This document shows positions 14,742 to 24,576 of a stretch of 64,000 nt of DNA, piece after piece. Under the pieces are notes generated by a model, which saw only the letters and a program-made list of their open reading frames with translations, did no database searches and was not told the DNA's origin. A program made the translations under genes and the position numbers. Each line of letters opens with the position of its first letter. Positions within the stretch are counted from its first letter, which is position 1. This DNA comes from Ectobacillus funiculus (GTDB lineage: Bacteria; Bacillota; Bacilli; Bacillales; Bacillaceae_G): NCBI RefSeq assembly GCF_042429435.1, contig NZ_JBHMAF010000004.1, one strand, 5' to 3'.

Positions 14742-17123
14742 ATGTTTCAAATTCAAAAGGCAGCTGTGATTGGCTCAGGTGTAATGGGGGCGGGGATAGC
14801 TGCGCATTTGGTTAACGTTGGCATTCCAACAGTGTTATTGGATATTATCCCGAAAACGCTTACATCAGAAGAGGAATCAATGGGCTTAACGCTCGAAAGT
14901 AAGCAGGTTCGCAATCGCTTTAGCAGCAGCGCTGTACAAAAGCTGTTTAAACAAAAGCCCGCTCCCCTCACTGCAAAGGAAAATGCCACGCTCATTACGG
15001 TCGGCAATCTGGAAGATGATATGAGACTGCTAGAGGATGCGGATTGGATTATTGAGGTAGTTGTTGAGAATTTAGCCATAAAAAAGCAAGTATTTGAACG
15101 AGTAGATTGTGTGCGTAAGAAAGGAAGCATTGTGAGTTCCAATACATCGGGTATCTCTGTAGAACAAATGGCAGAGGGACGGTCTGAGGATTTCCGCAAG
15201 CACTTTTTGGGCACACATTTTTTTAATCCTCCGCGTTATTTAAAGCTGTTGGAGATTATCCCAACCAAGACTACCTCTCCTGAGGTTCTCTCCTTTATGA
15301 AAGAGTTTGGCGAAGACGTGCTCGGAAAAGGTGTAGTAGAGGCACGAGATACCCCAAATTTTATCGCAAATCGTATTGGTACGTACGGATTGCTTGTGAC
15401 GCTGCAGGAGGCGCTACGACATGGATACACATTTAGTGAAGTGGATTCTGTAACAGGACCGCTTATTGGTCGTCCAAAAAGTGCGACCTTTCGTACGCTT
15501 GATGTTGTAGGGCTTGATACGTTCGCTCATGTTGCCAATAACGTCTATGAAAATGTTGAGGAAGAAGAAAAGAACATCTTCAAGATTCCAACATTTCTTC
15601 AGGTAATGATTGAACATAAATGGCTCGGAAGCAAGACCGGCAAAGGCTTCTTTATTAAGAAAGGAAAAGAGATTTTAGAGCTGAACCCAGATACGCTCCA
15701 ATATGAAGCATGCAAAAAGCTGCGAGCACCTTCTATAGAAGCAAGCAAACAAGAAAAGGGGCTAGCTAACAAACTAAAGGTGCTTGTTTATGGAGATGAC
15801 CGTGCCGGGACGCTGTTATGGAGTATTTTGACTCCAACTTTGCTTTATGCGGCAAAATTGAATAAGGAAATTGCTGATCATATCGTTGCGATCGACCAGG
15901 CAATGAAATGGGGCTTTGGCTGGGAAATGGGTCCGTTTGAAACATGGGACGCAATCGGTGTTCGTCAATCCGTTGAGAAGATGAGAGAGAAGGGTTTAAC
16001 CATTCCAGTGTGGGTGCAGGAGATGCTGGAGAACGGCTTTGAAACCTTTTATAAACATGACAATGGCTTTGTATATTATTACGAAGATGGTGCATACAGG
16101 CTATTGGAGCAAAATAAGAAGGCGATTAGCCTGCGGCAGATAAAGGAACAGGGCCGCGTACTGAAGAAAAACAGCGGCGGGAGCTTAATAGATATAGGGG
16201 ATGGCGTGCTTTGTCTCGAATTTCATTCGCCCAATAATGCCATCGGTATGGATATTATTCAGATGATTCATTTCGCAGTTGATGAAGCCTCCCGCAATTA
16301 TAAGGGGCTTGTCATTGGGAACCAATCGAAAAACTTCTGTGTTGGCGCGAATTTGGCAATGATGTTAATGGAAGCACAGGATGATAATTATTTTGAGATC
16401 GATTGGGTCGTGAAGCAATTTCAGGCTGCTATGATGAAAATCAAATACAGTCCAAAGCCAGTAGTCGCAGCACCTTATGGCATGACACTTGGAGGCGGCG
16501 CTGAGGTGTGTCTGCCTGCTGCAAGTATTCAGGCATCAAGCGAAACATATATCGGACTTGTTGAGGTTGGTGTCGGTTTAATTCCAGGCGGAGGCGGCAG
16601 TAAGGAATTGTATATGAAGCATATCAACCAACTTCCTCAAGGTGTTGAGGTTGATTTACAGAAGATAGCAAACAAGGTGTTTGAAACAGTTGCGCTTGCG
16701 AAGGTATCTACCTCTGCACAGGAAGCATTCAAGGATAACTTCCTTGGCGCTAAGGATGCTGTGAGTGTAAATGGCGATCATTTGCTATATGATGCAAAAC
16801 AAAGAGTTCTTGCCTTATATGAAGCCGGTTATAAGGCACCTGTACGTAAGAAGGTGCCGGTTGTCGGGGAAACGGGCTACGGAACGCTGCTATTAGGAGC
16901 GCAGGCGATGCACTTATCCGGTTATATTTCTGAATATGATTTGGTTATCGCGAAACAGTTGGCGTACGTCATTGCAGGGGGCAGGGTGCCATATGGAACA
17001 GAAGTCGATGAACAATACTTGCTGGACTTAGAACGTGAAGCATTCATCAGTCTTATAAAAGAAATGAAATCGCAGGAAAGAATGCAGCATATGCTCATAA
17101 AAGGAAAGCCACTGCGTAATTAA
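14742..17123 (+). CDS. fadN: 3-hydroxyacyl-CoA dehydrogenase / enoyl-CoA hydratase
   Basis: 793 aa (B. subtilis FadN about 789). N-terminal NAD-binding domain with GSGVMGAGIAAHLV near 10; then SNTSGISVEQMA and THFFNPPRYLKLLEIIPT near 160; a second HCDH C-terminal domain; and a C-terminal crotonase domain (about 490-700) with SKNFCVGANLAMM and GMTLGGGAEVCLPAA forming the oxyanion hole. It carries out the middle steps of beta-oxidation: hydration and NAD-linked oxidation. The start is ATG 14742 after GGAGGAGAGGAG. The frame reaches 14706, but that ATG lies inside the FadR box and is rejected. First gene of the operon. Confidence 0.95.
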   Translation: MFQIQKAAVIGSGVMGAGIAAHLVNVGIPTVLLDIIPKTLTSEEESMGLTLESKQVRNRFSSSAVQKLFKQKPAPLTAKENATLITVGNLEDDMRLLEDADWIIEVVVENLAIKKQVFERVDCVRKKGSIVSSNTSGISVEQMAEGRSEDFRKHFLGTHFFNPPRYLKLLEIIPTKTTSPEVLSFMKEFGEDVLGKGVVEARDTPNFIANRIGTYGLLVTLQEALRHGYTFSEVDSVTGPLIGRPKSATFRTLDVVGLDTFAHVANNVYENVEEEEKNIFKIPTFLQVMIEHKWLGSKTGKGFFIKKGKEILELNPDTLQYEACKKLRAPSIEASKQEKGLANKLKVLVYGDDRAGTLLWSILTPTLLYAAKLNKEIADHIVAIDQAMKWGFGWEMGPFETWDAIGVRQSVEKMREKGLTIPVWVQEMLENGFETFYKHDNGFVYYYEDGAYRLLEQNKKAISLRQIKEQGRVLKKNSGGSLIDIGDGVLCLEFHSPNNAIGMDIIQMIHFAVDEASRNYKGLVIGNQSKNFCVGANLAMMLMEAQDDNYFEIDWVVKQFQAAMMKIKYSPKPVVAAPYGMTLGGGAEVCLPAASIQASSETYIGLVEVGVGLIPGGGGSKELYMKHINQLPQGVEVDLQKIANKVFETVALAKVSTSAQEAFKDNFLGAKDAVSVNGDHLLYDAKQRVLALYEAGYKAPVRKKVPVVGETGYGTLLLGAQAMHLSGYISEYDLVIAKQLAYVIAGGRVPYGTEVDEQYLLDLEREAFISLIKEMKSQERMQHMLIKGKPLRN

Positions 17124-17136
17124 GGAGGGGAAAGCA

Positions 17137-18312
17137 TTGAGAGAAGCCGTAATTGTTGCAGGAGCGAGAACACCTGTTGGAAAAGCGAAGAAAGGGTCGC
17201 TCGCGAATGTGCGTCCGGATGATTTAGGAGCGTTAGTTGTGAAGGAAACGCTGAAGCGCGCAGGAAATTACGAAGGTGAAATCGATGATGTCATTTTCGG
17301 CTGTGCGATGCCTGAAGCGGAGCAGGGCATGAATATGGCACGCAATATTGGGGCGTTAGCAGGACTTCCACATACGGTTCCGGCTATCACAATTAATCGC
17401 TACTGTTCTTCAGGTTTGCAGTCTATCGCTTTTGGGGCAGAGCGAATTATGCTTGGTCAGGCGAGTGCGGTGCTTGCAGGCGGCGCGGAATCGATGAGTC
17501 TTGTTCCTATGATGGGTCATGTCGTTCGCCCGAACATTCGTCTAGTGGAAGCAGCTCCCGAATATTATATGGGTATGGGGCATACAGCAGAGCAGGTCGC
17601 TAAAAAGTACGGAATCAGCCGAGTGGACCAGGATGCATTTGCGGTTCGCAGTCATCAGCGTGCAGCTAAGGCGCTGCAGGACGGCAAGTTTGATGATGAA
17701 ATCATTCCGGTTCAGGTCACAGTGCGTTCTGTTGGTGACAACAATCAAATGCATGAAAAAAGCTTCATGTTTTCTCAAGATGAAGGGGTGCGTGCGGAAA
17801 CGACGACCGGAGTGCTCAGTACGTTAAAGCCGGCATTCCATGTGCGAGGCTCTGTCACAGCAGGTAACGCTTCACAAATGAGTGACGGTGCAGCGGCTGT
17901 ACTTTTAATGGATCGTGAAAAAGCAGAAGTAGAAGGATTACAGCCAATTGCAAGGTTTCGCTCCTTCGCCGTGGCGGGTGTCCCTCCAGAGATAATGGGT
18001 ATTGGTCCAGTTGAGGCTATCCCAAAAGCGTTGCAGCAGGCGGGTTTACAACTCTCAGATATTGGTTTGTTTGAGTTAAATGAAGCATTTGCCTCGCAAG
18101 CCATTGGGGTTATTCGTGAGCTTGGCCTAGATGAAGAGAAAGTAAATGTAAATGGCGGAGCTATTGCATTAGGACATCCGCTTGGCTGTACAGGTACGAA
18201 ACTCACATTATCATTAATTCATGAAATGAAGCGGCGCGGTGAACAGTTTGGTGTTGTTACGATGTGCATCGGCGGGGGTATGGGAGCTGCAGGCGTATTT
18301 GAATTAGTTTGA
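17137..18312 (+). CDS. fadA: acetyl-CoA acyltransferase (3-ketoacyl-CoA thiolase)
   Basis: 391 aa, the normal thiolase length. Active-site motifs: NRYCSSGLQ near 85-93 (nucleophilic Cys), NGGAIALGHPLGCTG near 345-359 (catalytic His) and CIGGGMGAA near 379 (second Cys). It cleaves 3-ketoacyl-CoA, the last step of the beta-oxidation cycle. TTG start at 17137 with AAGGAGGGG upstream, 13 bases after the fadN stop. Confidence 0.96.
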   Translation: MREAVIVAGARTPVGKAKKGSLANVRPDDLGALVVKETLKRAGNYEGEIDDVIFGCAMPEAEQGMNMARNIGALAGLPHTVPAITINRYCSSGLQSIAFGAERIMLGQASAVLAGGAESMSLVPMMGHVVRPNIRLVEAAPEYYMGMGHTAEQVAKKYGISRVDQDAFAVRSHQRAAKALQDGKFDDEIIPVQVTVRSVGDNNQMHEKSFMFSQDEGVRAETTTGVLSTLKPAFHVRGSVTAGNASQMSDGAAAVLLMDREKAEVEGLQPIARFRSFAVAGVPPEIMGIGPVEAIPKALQQAGLQLSDIGLFELNEAFASQAIGVIRELGLDEEKVNVNGGAIALGHPLGCTGTKLTLSLIHEMKRRGEQFGVVTMCIGGGMGAAGVFELV

Positions 18313-18331
18313 TAGACTGGGAGGAAGCGGA

Positions 18332-20119
18332 ATGGCGAAAAATACAGTCGGGAGTGCAGTCAAAGGAGGAAGTTTTCTGCTTGATGCAATTATAGCTGAT
18401 CAAGTGTTTACACCGGAGGATTACACGGATGAGCATAAATTAATTGCAAAAACGACAGAAGACTTTATCGTGAATGAAGTGCTGCCAGAATTGGAGTACT
18501 TAGAGGATCATGAGTTTGAGCGTTCTGTTAAGCTCTTAAAGCAAGCGGGGGAGATTGGGCTGCTCGGGGCGGATGTACCGGAGGAGTACGGCGGGATCGG
18601 ACTTGATAAAATCAGCTCCGCGTTAATTGCGGAAAAATTTGCGCGTGCGGGCGGATTCGGGATTTCACATGGGGCGCATGTAGGGATTGGCTCACTTCCT
18701 ATTGTGTTATTCGGAAGCGAGGAACAAAAGCAGAAATATCTTCCGTCTCTAGCTATGGGTGAAAAGCTTGCGGCTTATGCATTGACGGAACCGGGCTCAG
18801 GTTCTGATGCGCTTGGTGCGAGAACTGTTGCCAAATTACATGCAAATGGTACTCATTATGTGTTAAATGGGGAGAAGCAATGGATTACCAACTCTGCGTT
18901 TGCTGATGTGTTTATTGTCTATGCGAAGGTTGATGGAGAGCATTTTACGGCATTTATCATTGAACGTGGATTTCCTGGTGTATCGACGGGACCAGAGGAA
19001 AAGAAGATGGGAATTAAAAGCTCCTCCACTCGTACATTAATTTTGCAGGATGCGCTTGTGCCAAAGGAAAATGTGCTCGGTGAAATTGGAAGGGGACATA
19101 TTATCGCATTTAATATTTTAAATATTGGTCGTTATAAGCTTGGTGTCGGCGTTGTCGGTTCTTCTAAACGAGGTCTGGAGATTTCTGCTCAATATGCGAA
19201 CCAGCGCCAACAATTTAAACAGCCAATTGCCCGTTTTCCGCTTATTCAGGAAAAGCTTGCGAACATGGCTGCGAAAATTTATGCAGCAGAAAGCTCAGTG
19301 TACCGTACGGTTGGTTTGTTTGAGGCGCGTGCAAGTCAGCTAACGGATGAAGAAATAAAGAATGGGAAGGCGGTTGCAGATTCTGTTGCAGAATATGCAA
19401 TAGAATGCTCTTTAAATAAATTTTTCTGCTCAGAGGTATTGGATTATGTTGTAGATGAGGGTGTGCAAATTCACGGCGGCTATGGATTTATGGCAGAATA
19501 TGAGATTGAAAGAATGTATCGTGATTCGCGTATTAACCGTATTTTTGAAGGAACGAATGAAATTAACCGGCTGCTTGTACCGGGCACACTGCTTCGTAAA
19601 GCGATGAAGGGGGAACTGCCGTTATTCCAAAAGGCACAGCTTATTCAAGAGGAATTAATGATGCTTCTGCCGGAGGAGCCGGGCGATGAGCCGCTTGCAC
19701 AGGAACAGTATCTCGTGCGAAACGCAAAAAAAATTGGGATGCTGGCAGCAGGCTTGGCGGTGCAAAAGTACGGAAAATCGCTTGACCAGGAGCAAGAGGT
19801 GCTTGCAAATATTGCTGATATCGTAAGCAATGTGTATGCGATGGAATCCGTCCTGCTTCGTACAGAAAAGGCGATTCAAAAAACTGGTCTTGAAAAGAAC
19901 AAACAAAAGCTCTTGTATACGCAAGTATTTTGTCAGGAGGCATTTCAGGAAATTGAAGCGCATGCAAAAGAGACACTTATTGCAGTGGAGCAAGGAGACA
20001 CACTGCGCATGATGCTGTCTGCGCTTCGCAAGCTGACACGTCATTTACCGATTAACGTGATTGTTAAAAAACGCGAGATTGCCACAAAAATCCTGGCGGA
20101 AGAAAAATACGTCGTGTAA
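18332..20119 (+). CDS. fadE: acyl-CoA dehydrogenase
   Basis: 595 aa, the length of FadE/YusJ (about 594). Core ACAD domains: N-terminal helices, then AYALTEPGSGSDALGA near 150 (FAD/substrate loop), QWITNSAFADVF, KMGIKSSSTRTL, ISAQYANQRQQFKQPI near 285, and IHGGYGFMAEYEIERMYRDSR near 385. The C-terminal ~170-residue helical extension is typical of the FadE type. It catalyses the first oxidation of acyl-CoA. GGGAGGAAG precedes the ATG, 19 bases after fadA. Last gene of the operon. Confidence 0.95.
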   Translation: MAKNTVGSAVKGGSFLLDAIIADQVFTPEDYTDEHKLIAKTTEDFIVNEVLPELEYLEDHEFERSVKLLKQAGEIGLLGADVPEEYGGIGLDKISSALIAEKFARAGGFGISHGAHVGIGSLPIVLFGSEEQKQKYLPSLAMGEKLAAYALTEPGSGSDALGARTVAKLHANGTHYVLNGEKQWITNSAFADVFIVYAKVDGEHFTAFIIERGFPGVSTGPEEKKMGIKSSSTRTLILQDALVPKENVLGEIGRGHIIAFNILNIGRYKLGVGVVGSSKRGLEISAQYANQRQQFKQPIARFPLIQEKLANMAAKIYAAESSVYRTVGLFEARASQLTDEEIKNGKAVADSVAEYAIECSLNKFFCSEVLDYVVDEGVQIHGGYGFMAEYEIERMYRDSRINRIFEGTNEINRLLVPGTLLRKAMKGELPLFQKAQLIQEELMMLLPEEPGDEPLAQEQYLVRNAKKIGMLAAGLAVQKYGKSLDQEQEVLANIADIVSNVYAMESVLLRTEKAIQKTGLEKNKQKLLYTQVFCQEAFQEIEAHAKETLIAVEQGDTLRMMLSALRKLTRHLPINVIVKKREIATKILAEEKYVV

Positions 20120-20135
20120 TTGAAAGTGTGAGAAA

Positions 20136-20183
20136 TGAAAAGAGCGCGGAAGCACTTTTCTAGCTGCTTTTGTGCTCTTTTCA
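20136..20183. terminator. terminator of fadNAE
   Basis: GAAAAGAGC ... AAGCA pairs with TGCTT ... GCTCTTTTC. It is symmetric enough to serve the converging response regulator gene too. Confidence 0.75.
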
Positions 20184-20196
20184 CAGTTCCTAGCCT

Positions 20197-20940
20197 CTAG
20201 CTCTCCCAAACAAATTGATAGCCTTGGCCGCGAATATTTCGAATGTAAGATGGCAAATGAGGATACGCCTCCAGCTTTTTACGCAGGTTGCTAATATGGA
20301 CCCTCAAGGTGCGGGTATCCCCATTGCTTTCTGTGCCCCAAATCCAGTGATGCAGTTTATCCTCACTGATAATCTGATTCACCTTTTGGGCAAGTAAGCT
20401 AAGAACGGAAAATTCTTTATAAGATAGCGCCAAGGTCTTGCCGCGCACTACTGCTCTTTGATATATTAGGTCAATTTCCAAGTCGCCAAAATGTAATCTC
20501 TGGGTCTCTGAATTAGGTTGTTGCAGCTTGTTTTGCGGATCTAGAGAAACAGTGGGAAACGCTCCGCGATTAAATATTGGCGCGCGACGCAGATTCGCTT
20601 TAATTCGTGCAAAGAGCTGGTAGAGATCAAATGGTTTTGTGACGTAATCATCCGCTCCTAATTCAAGACCGAGAATCACGTCGCTTCCATCACTCAAACA
20701 GCTGATGAAAATAATAGGAATATTTGATACGTTTCGTATATGTCGACAAATTTGAAAGCCGTCCATATCTGGAAGCTGTATATCTAGCAAAACAAGATCA
20801 GGCGGATTTTGTTCGAATTGGCGAAGGGCATCCATGCCGTTTTGACAGCCGAGAGCATTATAGCCTTGTTTCTCTAAAGCAATTATCAGCAAGTCCAATA
20901 TTTCAGAGTCATCTTCTATTATTAAAATTCTTCTATTCAT
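20197..20940 (-). CDS. OmpR-family response regulator
   Basis: 247 aa. Receiver domain with the acidic pair E9/D10-D11, phosphoacceptor Asp53 in VLLDIQLPDMDG, and a conserved Lys in YVTKPFD near 103. A linker of about 30 residues is followed by a winged-helix DNA-binding domain (VLSLLAQKVNQIISED, ending LRKKLE ... IRNIRGQGYQFVWE). The gene overlaps its kinase gene by four bases (ATGA), so the two are translationally coupled. No target is evident. The pair lies between fadE and the alcohol module and is not part of this locus in B. subtilis. Confidence 0.9.
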   Translation of the reverse strand: MNRRILIIEDDSEILDLLIIALEKQGYNALGCQNGMDALRQFEQNPPDLVLLDIQLPDMDGFQICRHIRNVSNIPIIFISCLSDGSDVILGLELGADDYVTKPFDLYQLFARIKANLRRAPIFNRGAFPTVSLDPQNKLQQPNSETQRLHFGDLEIDLIYQRAVVRGKTLALSYKEFSVLSLLAQKVNQIISEDKLHHWIWGTESNGDTRTLRVHISNLRKKLEAYPHLPSYIRNIRGQGYQFVWES

Positions 20941-23030
20941 TGCTCTTCCGCTCCTTTTTGTAAAAATGCTGGTAGGGTGATAGTAAATTGACTTCCTTTT
21001 CCCAACTCACTGCTGACAGAAATCGTGCCACCATGATGTTTTATAATTTGCTGGCAAATGGCTAATCCAAGACCTGTTCCTGTTTTTGAGGAGGATTGCT
21101 TTCCTTTGACAAAACGTTTGAATAGATGAGGAAGCAACTCCGATTCAATACCTGAGCCGGTGTCACAAAATAAAATCCGAATCCCCCAATGTTCCTCGTT
21201 ATGTAGAGAGGTATAGCAATAAGCCTCGCTATGCAAGGAGATTTTGCCTCCTTTAGGCGTATGACGGATAGCATTTTGCAGCAGGTTAGAAAATACTTGC
21301 TCTAAGCGGATAAAATCAATCCGTAGAAAAAGTTTACCCCCCGCGGGCACAGAAATGAGAGCTGTCTGCTCACAGCATAGACCGTTACGCTCGATTTCTA
21401 ATTTGAATCGTTGAGAAAAATAGGAAAGCAGCTCCTTTATCTCCACTTCTTCAAAATAAAATTGAATTTGATTTTCCTCCATTTTTGCCAGTTCGAGCAG
21501 GTCGATGGAAAGTCGGTTCAAGAGCTTTGTTTTTTCGTAAACAACTTGCAAATACTTTTGCTGTTCTTTTAGCGGTAAGCCTTCTTGCAGCAATTGCAGA
21601 TAGCCTTGAATCGACTGCATAGGTGTTCCGAATTCATGAGCAATAGTAGAGAAAAACTGCTGCCGTGTTTTTTCGATTGTTTGTAATGCCTCGTTTGTTC
21701 TCTGCAGCTCTTCATTCATATTCTTCAGTTCCATCGTACGCTGCGTGATTCTTTCCTCTAAGGAGTAGTTGACTTGCAGTAACTCAGCAGATAAACGCTC
21801 TACCTTTATAAGGGCATAGGATGACCTTTGTGCAATAATTAGCGATTGGACAAATAAAGTGATAAACGCCCCTAACGGTACAGCATCTGTACCGATTGAA
21901 AAAAAATGATAGTAGAAAATATCATGTAAAATACAAATGATTATAATGATCAGCATGACACAATTTATAAGTGCGCCAATCCTTTTTCGAATAGCCGCAC
22001 GGATGATGATATATATGATATACAGTAAGATTGGAACTAAAAAAATTTGAAATAGAAATATCCATTTTGTGAAATAAATGGCAGTAAGCAACGTAGTAAG
22101 GCTGAAACCTATACAAATAGCCGCAAATACCTTAGCAATAAACCGGTTCGATTCTTCAGGGTATAAATAGGTGACAAAGGTAAATAACAACAAGCAGCCA
22201 ATATAGGATGTTAAGTATTCTAGCTTCACGCTAAATTCCCATGAGATGGAAGGGATCCAGTCGATAAGGAGCCGGTCCCCGACTAATAGAGTACGTAAGG
22301 TCATAAGTAAGCAAAAACAGCCTAAAAATAAAGATAATAGATTTTTTCTATGAAACAAATAGAGAATAAGCTGAAACGAGCCTAGGACAAAAAGACTGCT
22401 TGCGAGAAAGCTGTCCTTTAAAACTGAGTATTCTCTTGCTTGACGAATAAGAGCATCGCTGCCAAGTTGGATGCTTTTCCACATTCCGCCCTTCCGCTGT
22501 GTAAAGTTGGAAACTTGAAGGATCAGCTCAATTTCATTTGTATTTGTTTGAAACGTTACAACCTTTGAATAAGATTGAGCTTCCATGCTCTCTTTATTAG
22601 TGCCAACAACTCCGTTAGACGCAGCTAATTTACCGTTTACCCAAAGCTTATAAGCTGAAGCAATAGATGGTATATATAGAGATAATGGTTTTGACTTGTT
22701 TTGTTTAGACAGAATAATGCGGAGACGATATGTTCCGTATCCTTCATTTTTTAATGTTTGCGAACCGGTGTAGCTTGCATCGGCCCATACGGCTGGCACT
22801 TCAATCATTGCACTGTTATTACCATGAGAATGCTCGGGAGTCTCTAACCTTTGCCAATAAAATTCCCATTCACCCTTAAGAGAAAGAACAGTTTGCGACA
22901 GGTCTAGAGAACGGGCATCCAAAACCCCCTGTCTGGCAGTGATCTGCTGCTGCGGGGCAGCATGGGAGGCGAAAGGAAATACGAGGGTATATACTGTTGT
23001 TAAGATAAGAGTTACTATAAAGCTTTTCAT
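20937..23030 (-). CDS. 7TMR-DISM sensor histidine kinase
   Basis: 697 aa. Signal peptide (about 1-24), extracellular jelly-roll 7TMR-DISMED2-like domain (about 40-190, LSLKGEWEFYWQRL ... YGTYRLRIIL), seven membrane helices (about 210-410), a short coiled coil (ERITQRTMELKNMNEELQ), HisKA with the phospho-His in STIAHEFGTPMQS, and HATPase_c with N box NLLQNAIRH, DTGSGI and GTGLGLAI. The DISM domain probably binds a carbohydrate or related ligand. AAGGATAAC precedes the ATG. Partner of the overlapping response regulator. Confidence 0.9.
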   Translation of the reverse strand: MKSFIVTLILTTVYTLVFPFASHAAPQQQITARQGVLDARSLDLSQTVLSLKGEWEFYWQRLETPEHSHGNNSAMIEVPAVWADASYTGSQTLKNEGYGTYRLRIILSKQNKSKPLSLYIPSIASAYKLWVNGKLAASNGVVGTNKESMEAQSYSKVVTFQTNTNEIELILQVSNFTQRKGGMWKSIQLGSDALIRQAREYSVLKDSFLASSLFVLGSFQLILYLFHRKNLLSLFLGCFCLLMTLRTLLVGDRLLIDWIPSISWEFSVKLEYLTSYIGCLLLFTFVTYLYPEESNRFIAKVFAAICIGFSLTTLLTAIYFTKWIFLFQIFLVPILLYIIYIIIRAAIRKRIGALINCVMLIIIIICILHDIFYYHFFSIGTDAVPLGAFITLFVQSLIIAQRSSYALIKVERLSAELLQVNYSLEERITQRTMELKNMNEELQRTNEALQTIEKTRQQFFSTIAHEFGTPMQSIQGYLQLLQEGLPLKEQQKYLQVVYEKTKLLNRLSIDLLELAKMEENQIQFYFEEVEIKELLSYFSQRFKLEIERNGLCCEQTALISVPAGGKLFLRIDFIRLEQVFSNLLQNAIRHTPKGGKISLHSEAYCYTSLHNEEHWGIRILFCDTGSGIESELLPHLFKRFVKGKQSSSKTGTGLGLAICQQIIKHHGGTISVSSELGKGSQFTITLPAFLQKGAEEQ

Positions 23031-23195
23031 TGATGTTATCCTTCTGTTAAGAAAAATTTATCTTAATTTTATCTTATTTTATGAAGTACATACAATTATA
23101 TCCTGTATAATAATTTGCTGGTAACAAAATCCAAAAATAAGGCTGCGTATTGTGGCGGTTATAAATGACAGCTTGCATTTTGAAGGCTCTCTTTT

Positions 23196-23335
23196 TTCGC
23201 AATTTAAGAAAATATAAATTTCCAGCTAGAAAAGCGAATTCGATGTAGCCGAAAATTTTAGGAACAAAGTGTAAGTGCAACTACGCCTCTGTCTTCGCCC
23301 AAGAGCAGGGCTCGCCAATCGGCGAGTTTTCTTTA
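23196..23335 (+). repeat. interspersed element family A, copy A10
   Basis: Starts TTCGCAATTTAAG and ends CTCGCCAATCGGCGAGTTTTCTTTA. Divergent space between the kinase and the Fe-alcohol dehydrogenase. The 5' arm no longer matches its partner (AAAGTGTAAG). Confidence 0.9.
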
Positions 23336-23416
23336 TAAGAAATCTCCAAAAACAAACAGGAATTTACATGTTTTCACATAATTGTAATACTATCAATCTT
23401 TTTATAGGTGATAATG

Positions 23417-24565
23417 ATGCGTATTAGCAAATTTGTAGCACCGGAGATTATCTTTGGGAATAACACGATCCAACAGGCAGCAGATGCTTGTATGCGCCTA
23501 GGAGCGAAAAAGGTTTTTATTGTTAGTGATTTGGGGGTTGCGCAGGCGGGATGGCTGGAGAGGGTAATGGACTGCTGTAGACTAGCTGGCTTACCGTTTG
23601 CGACGTTTATGGATATTGCAACGAATCCGAGGGACACGGACGTTGTGAACGGCTGTACCTCATTTATTGAAAACGAATGTGATGCGGTTATTGGCGTTGG
23701 GGGCGGGAGTGCGTTAGATGCAGCGAAGGCTATTGCTGTGTTAGCTGCAAATGGTGGTACGATTCGGGACTATGAGGGAGTTGATAAAATTGAAAAACCG
23801 CTTCCTCCTATGGTGATGATTGCGACAACAGCAGGATCTGGTTCTGAGGTTTCGCAGTTTTCGGTGATTACAGATTCTCAGCGTAAGAAAAAAATGACAA
23901 TTATTTCAAAAACATTAGTTCCGGATATCGCGATAATAGATCCGTATACATTAATCACGAAAGATAGTGCATTAACAGCATCTACAGGTCTAGACGTACT
24001 CACACATGCCATTGAGTCGTATGTGAGCATCGCAGCTACGCCGCTGACGGACGTGCAGGCAAAAAGTGCACTTTCTCTTGTGTCTGCTCATTTACGTCCA
24101 TCTGTTGCTTCAAGAACCAATGCAGAGGCAAAGGAAGCGATGGCGATGGCAAGTTTGCAGGCTGGCCTTGCTTTTTCTAATGCGATTTTAGGAGCAGCGC
24201 ATGCTATTTCCCATGCGATTGGCGGTATGTCCCCTGTTCCTCATGGTGAAATTAATGCGATTTTGCTTCCTCATGTGATGGACTTTAACTTTATAGCTGC
24301 TCCGGGGCGATTCGGGCAGATTGCCGAGTGTATGGGGATTGATACACGGGTACTAACGCAGCGAGAGGCGGGAAATGCAGCAATCCGGTTTGTACAAGAG
24401 CTATCAATTGATATTGGAACGCCGCAGCGGCTGAGCGATCTTGGCATTACGGATAGCGTAATCCACAGCATTTGCTTAACGGCACTTGAGGATGCCTGCA
24501 TGATTACGAATCCGCGTGATATGACGTTAGAGCAGGCAAAAAACTTGTTAGCCCGGGCTCTTTAG
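23417..24565 (+). CDS. iron-containing alcohol dehydrogenase
   Basis: 382 aa, typical of group III dehydrogenases. NAD site GVGGGSALDAAKAIAVL near 92-108, the TTAGSGSEVSQFSVI block near 137, and metal-ligand regions DVLTHAIESYVS near 193 and HAISHAIGGMSPVPHGE near 260-276. It interconverts alcohols and aldehydes with NAD(P). The start at 23417 is chosen because AGGTG lies 6 bases upstream; ATG 23414 is an alternative. The kinase gene follows after 11 bases, so the enzyme and its sensor are likely co-transcribed. Confidence 0.88.
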   Translation: MRISKFVAPEIIFGNNTIQQAADACMRLGAKKVFIVSDLGVAQAGWLERVMDCCRLAGLPFATFMDIATNPRDTDVVNGCTSFIENECDAVIGVGGGSALDAAKAIAVLAANGGTIRDYEGVDKIEKPLPPMVMIATTAGSGSEVSQFSVITDSQRKKKMTIISKTLVPDIAIIDPYTLITKDSALTASTGLDVLTHAIESYVSIAATPLTDVQAKSALSLVSAHLRPSVASRTNAEAKEAMAMASLQAGLAFSNAILGAAHAISHAIGGMSPVPHGEINAILLPHVMDFNFIAAPGRFGQIAECMGIDTRVLTQREAGNAAIRFVQELSIDIGTPQRLSDLGITDSVIHSICLTALEDACMITNPRDMTLEQAKNLLARAL

Positions 24566-24576
24566 GAGGAAGATAT

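Noticed and set aside
23337..23416. Third sigma-54 promoter in front of the Fe-alcohol dehydrogenase
   Set aside because: No TGGCAC-N5-TTGC match was found on the plus strand of this gap.
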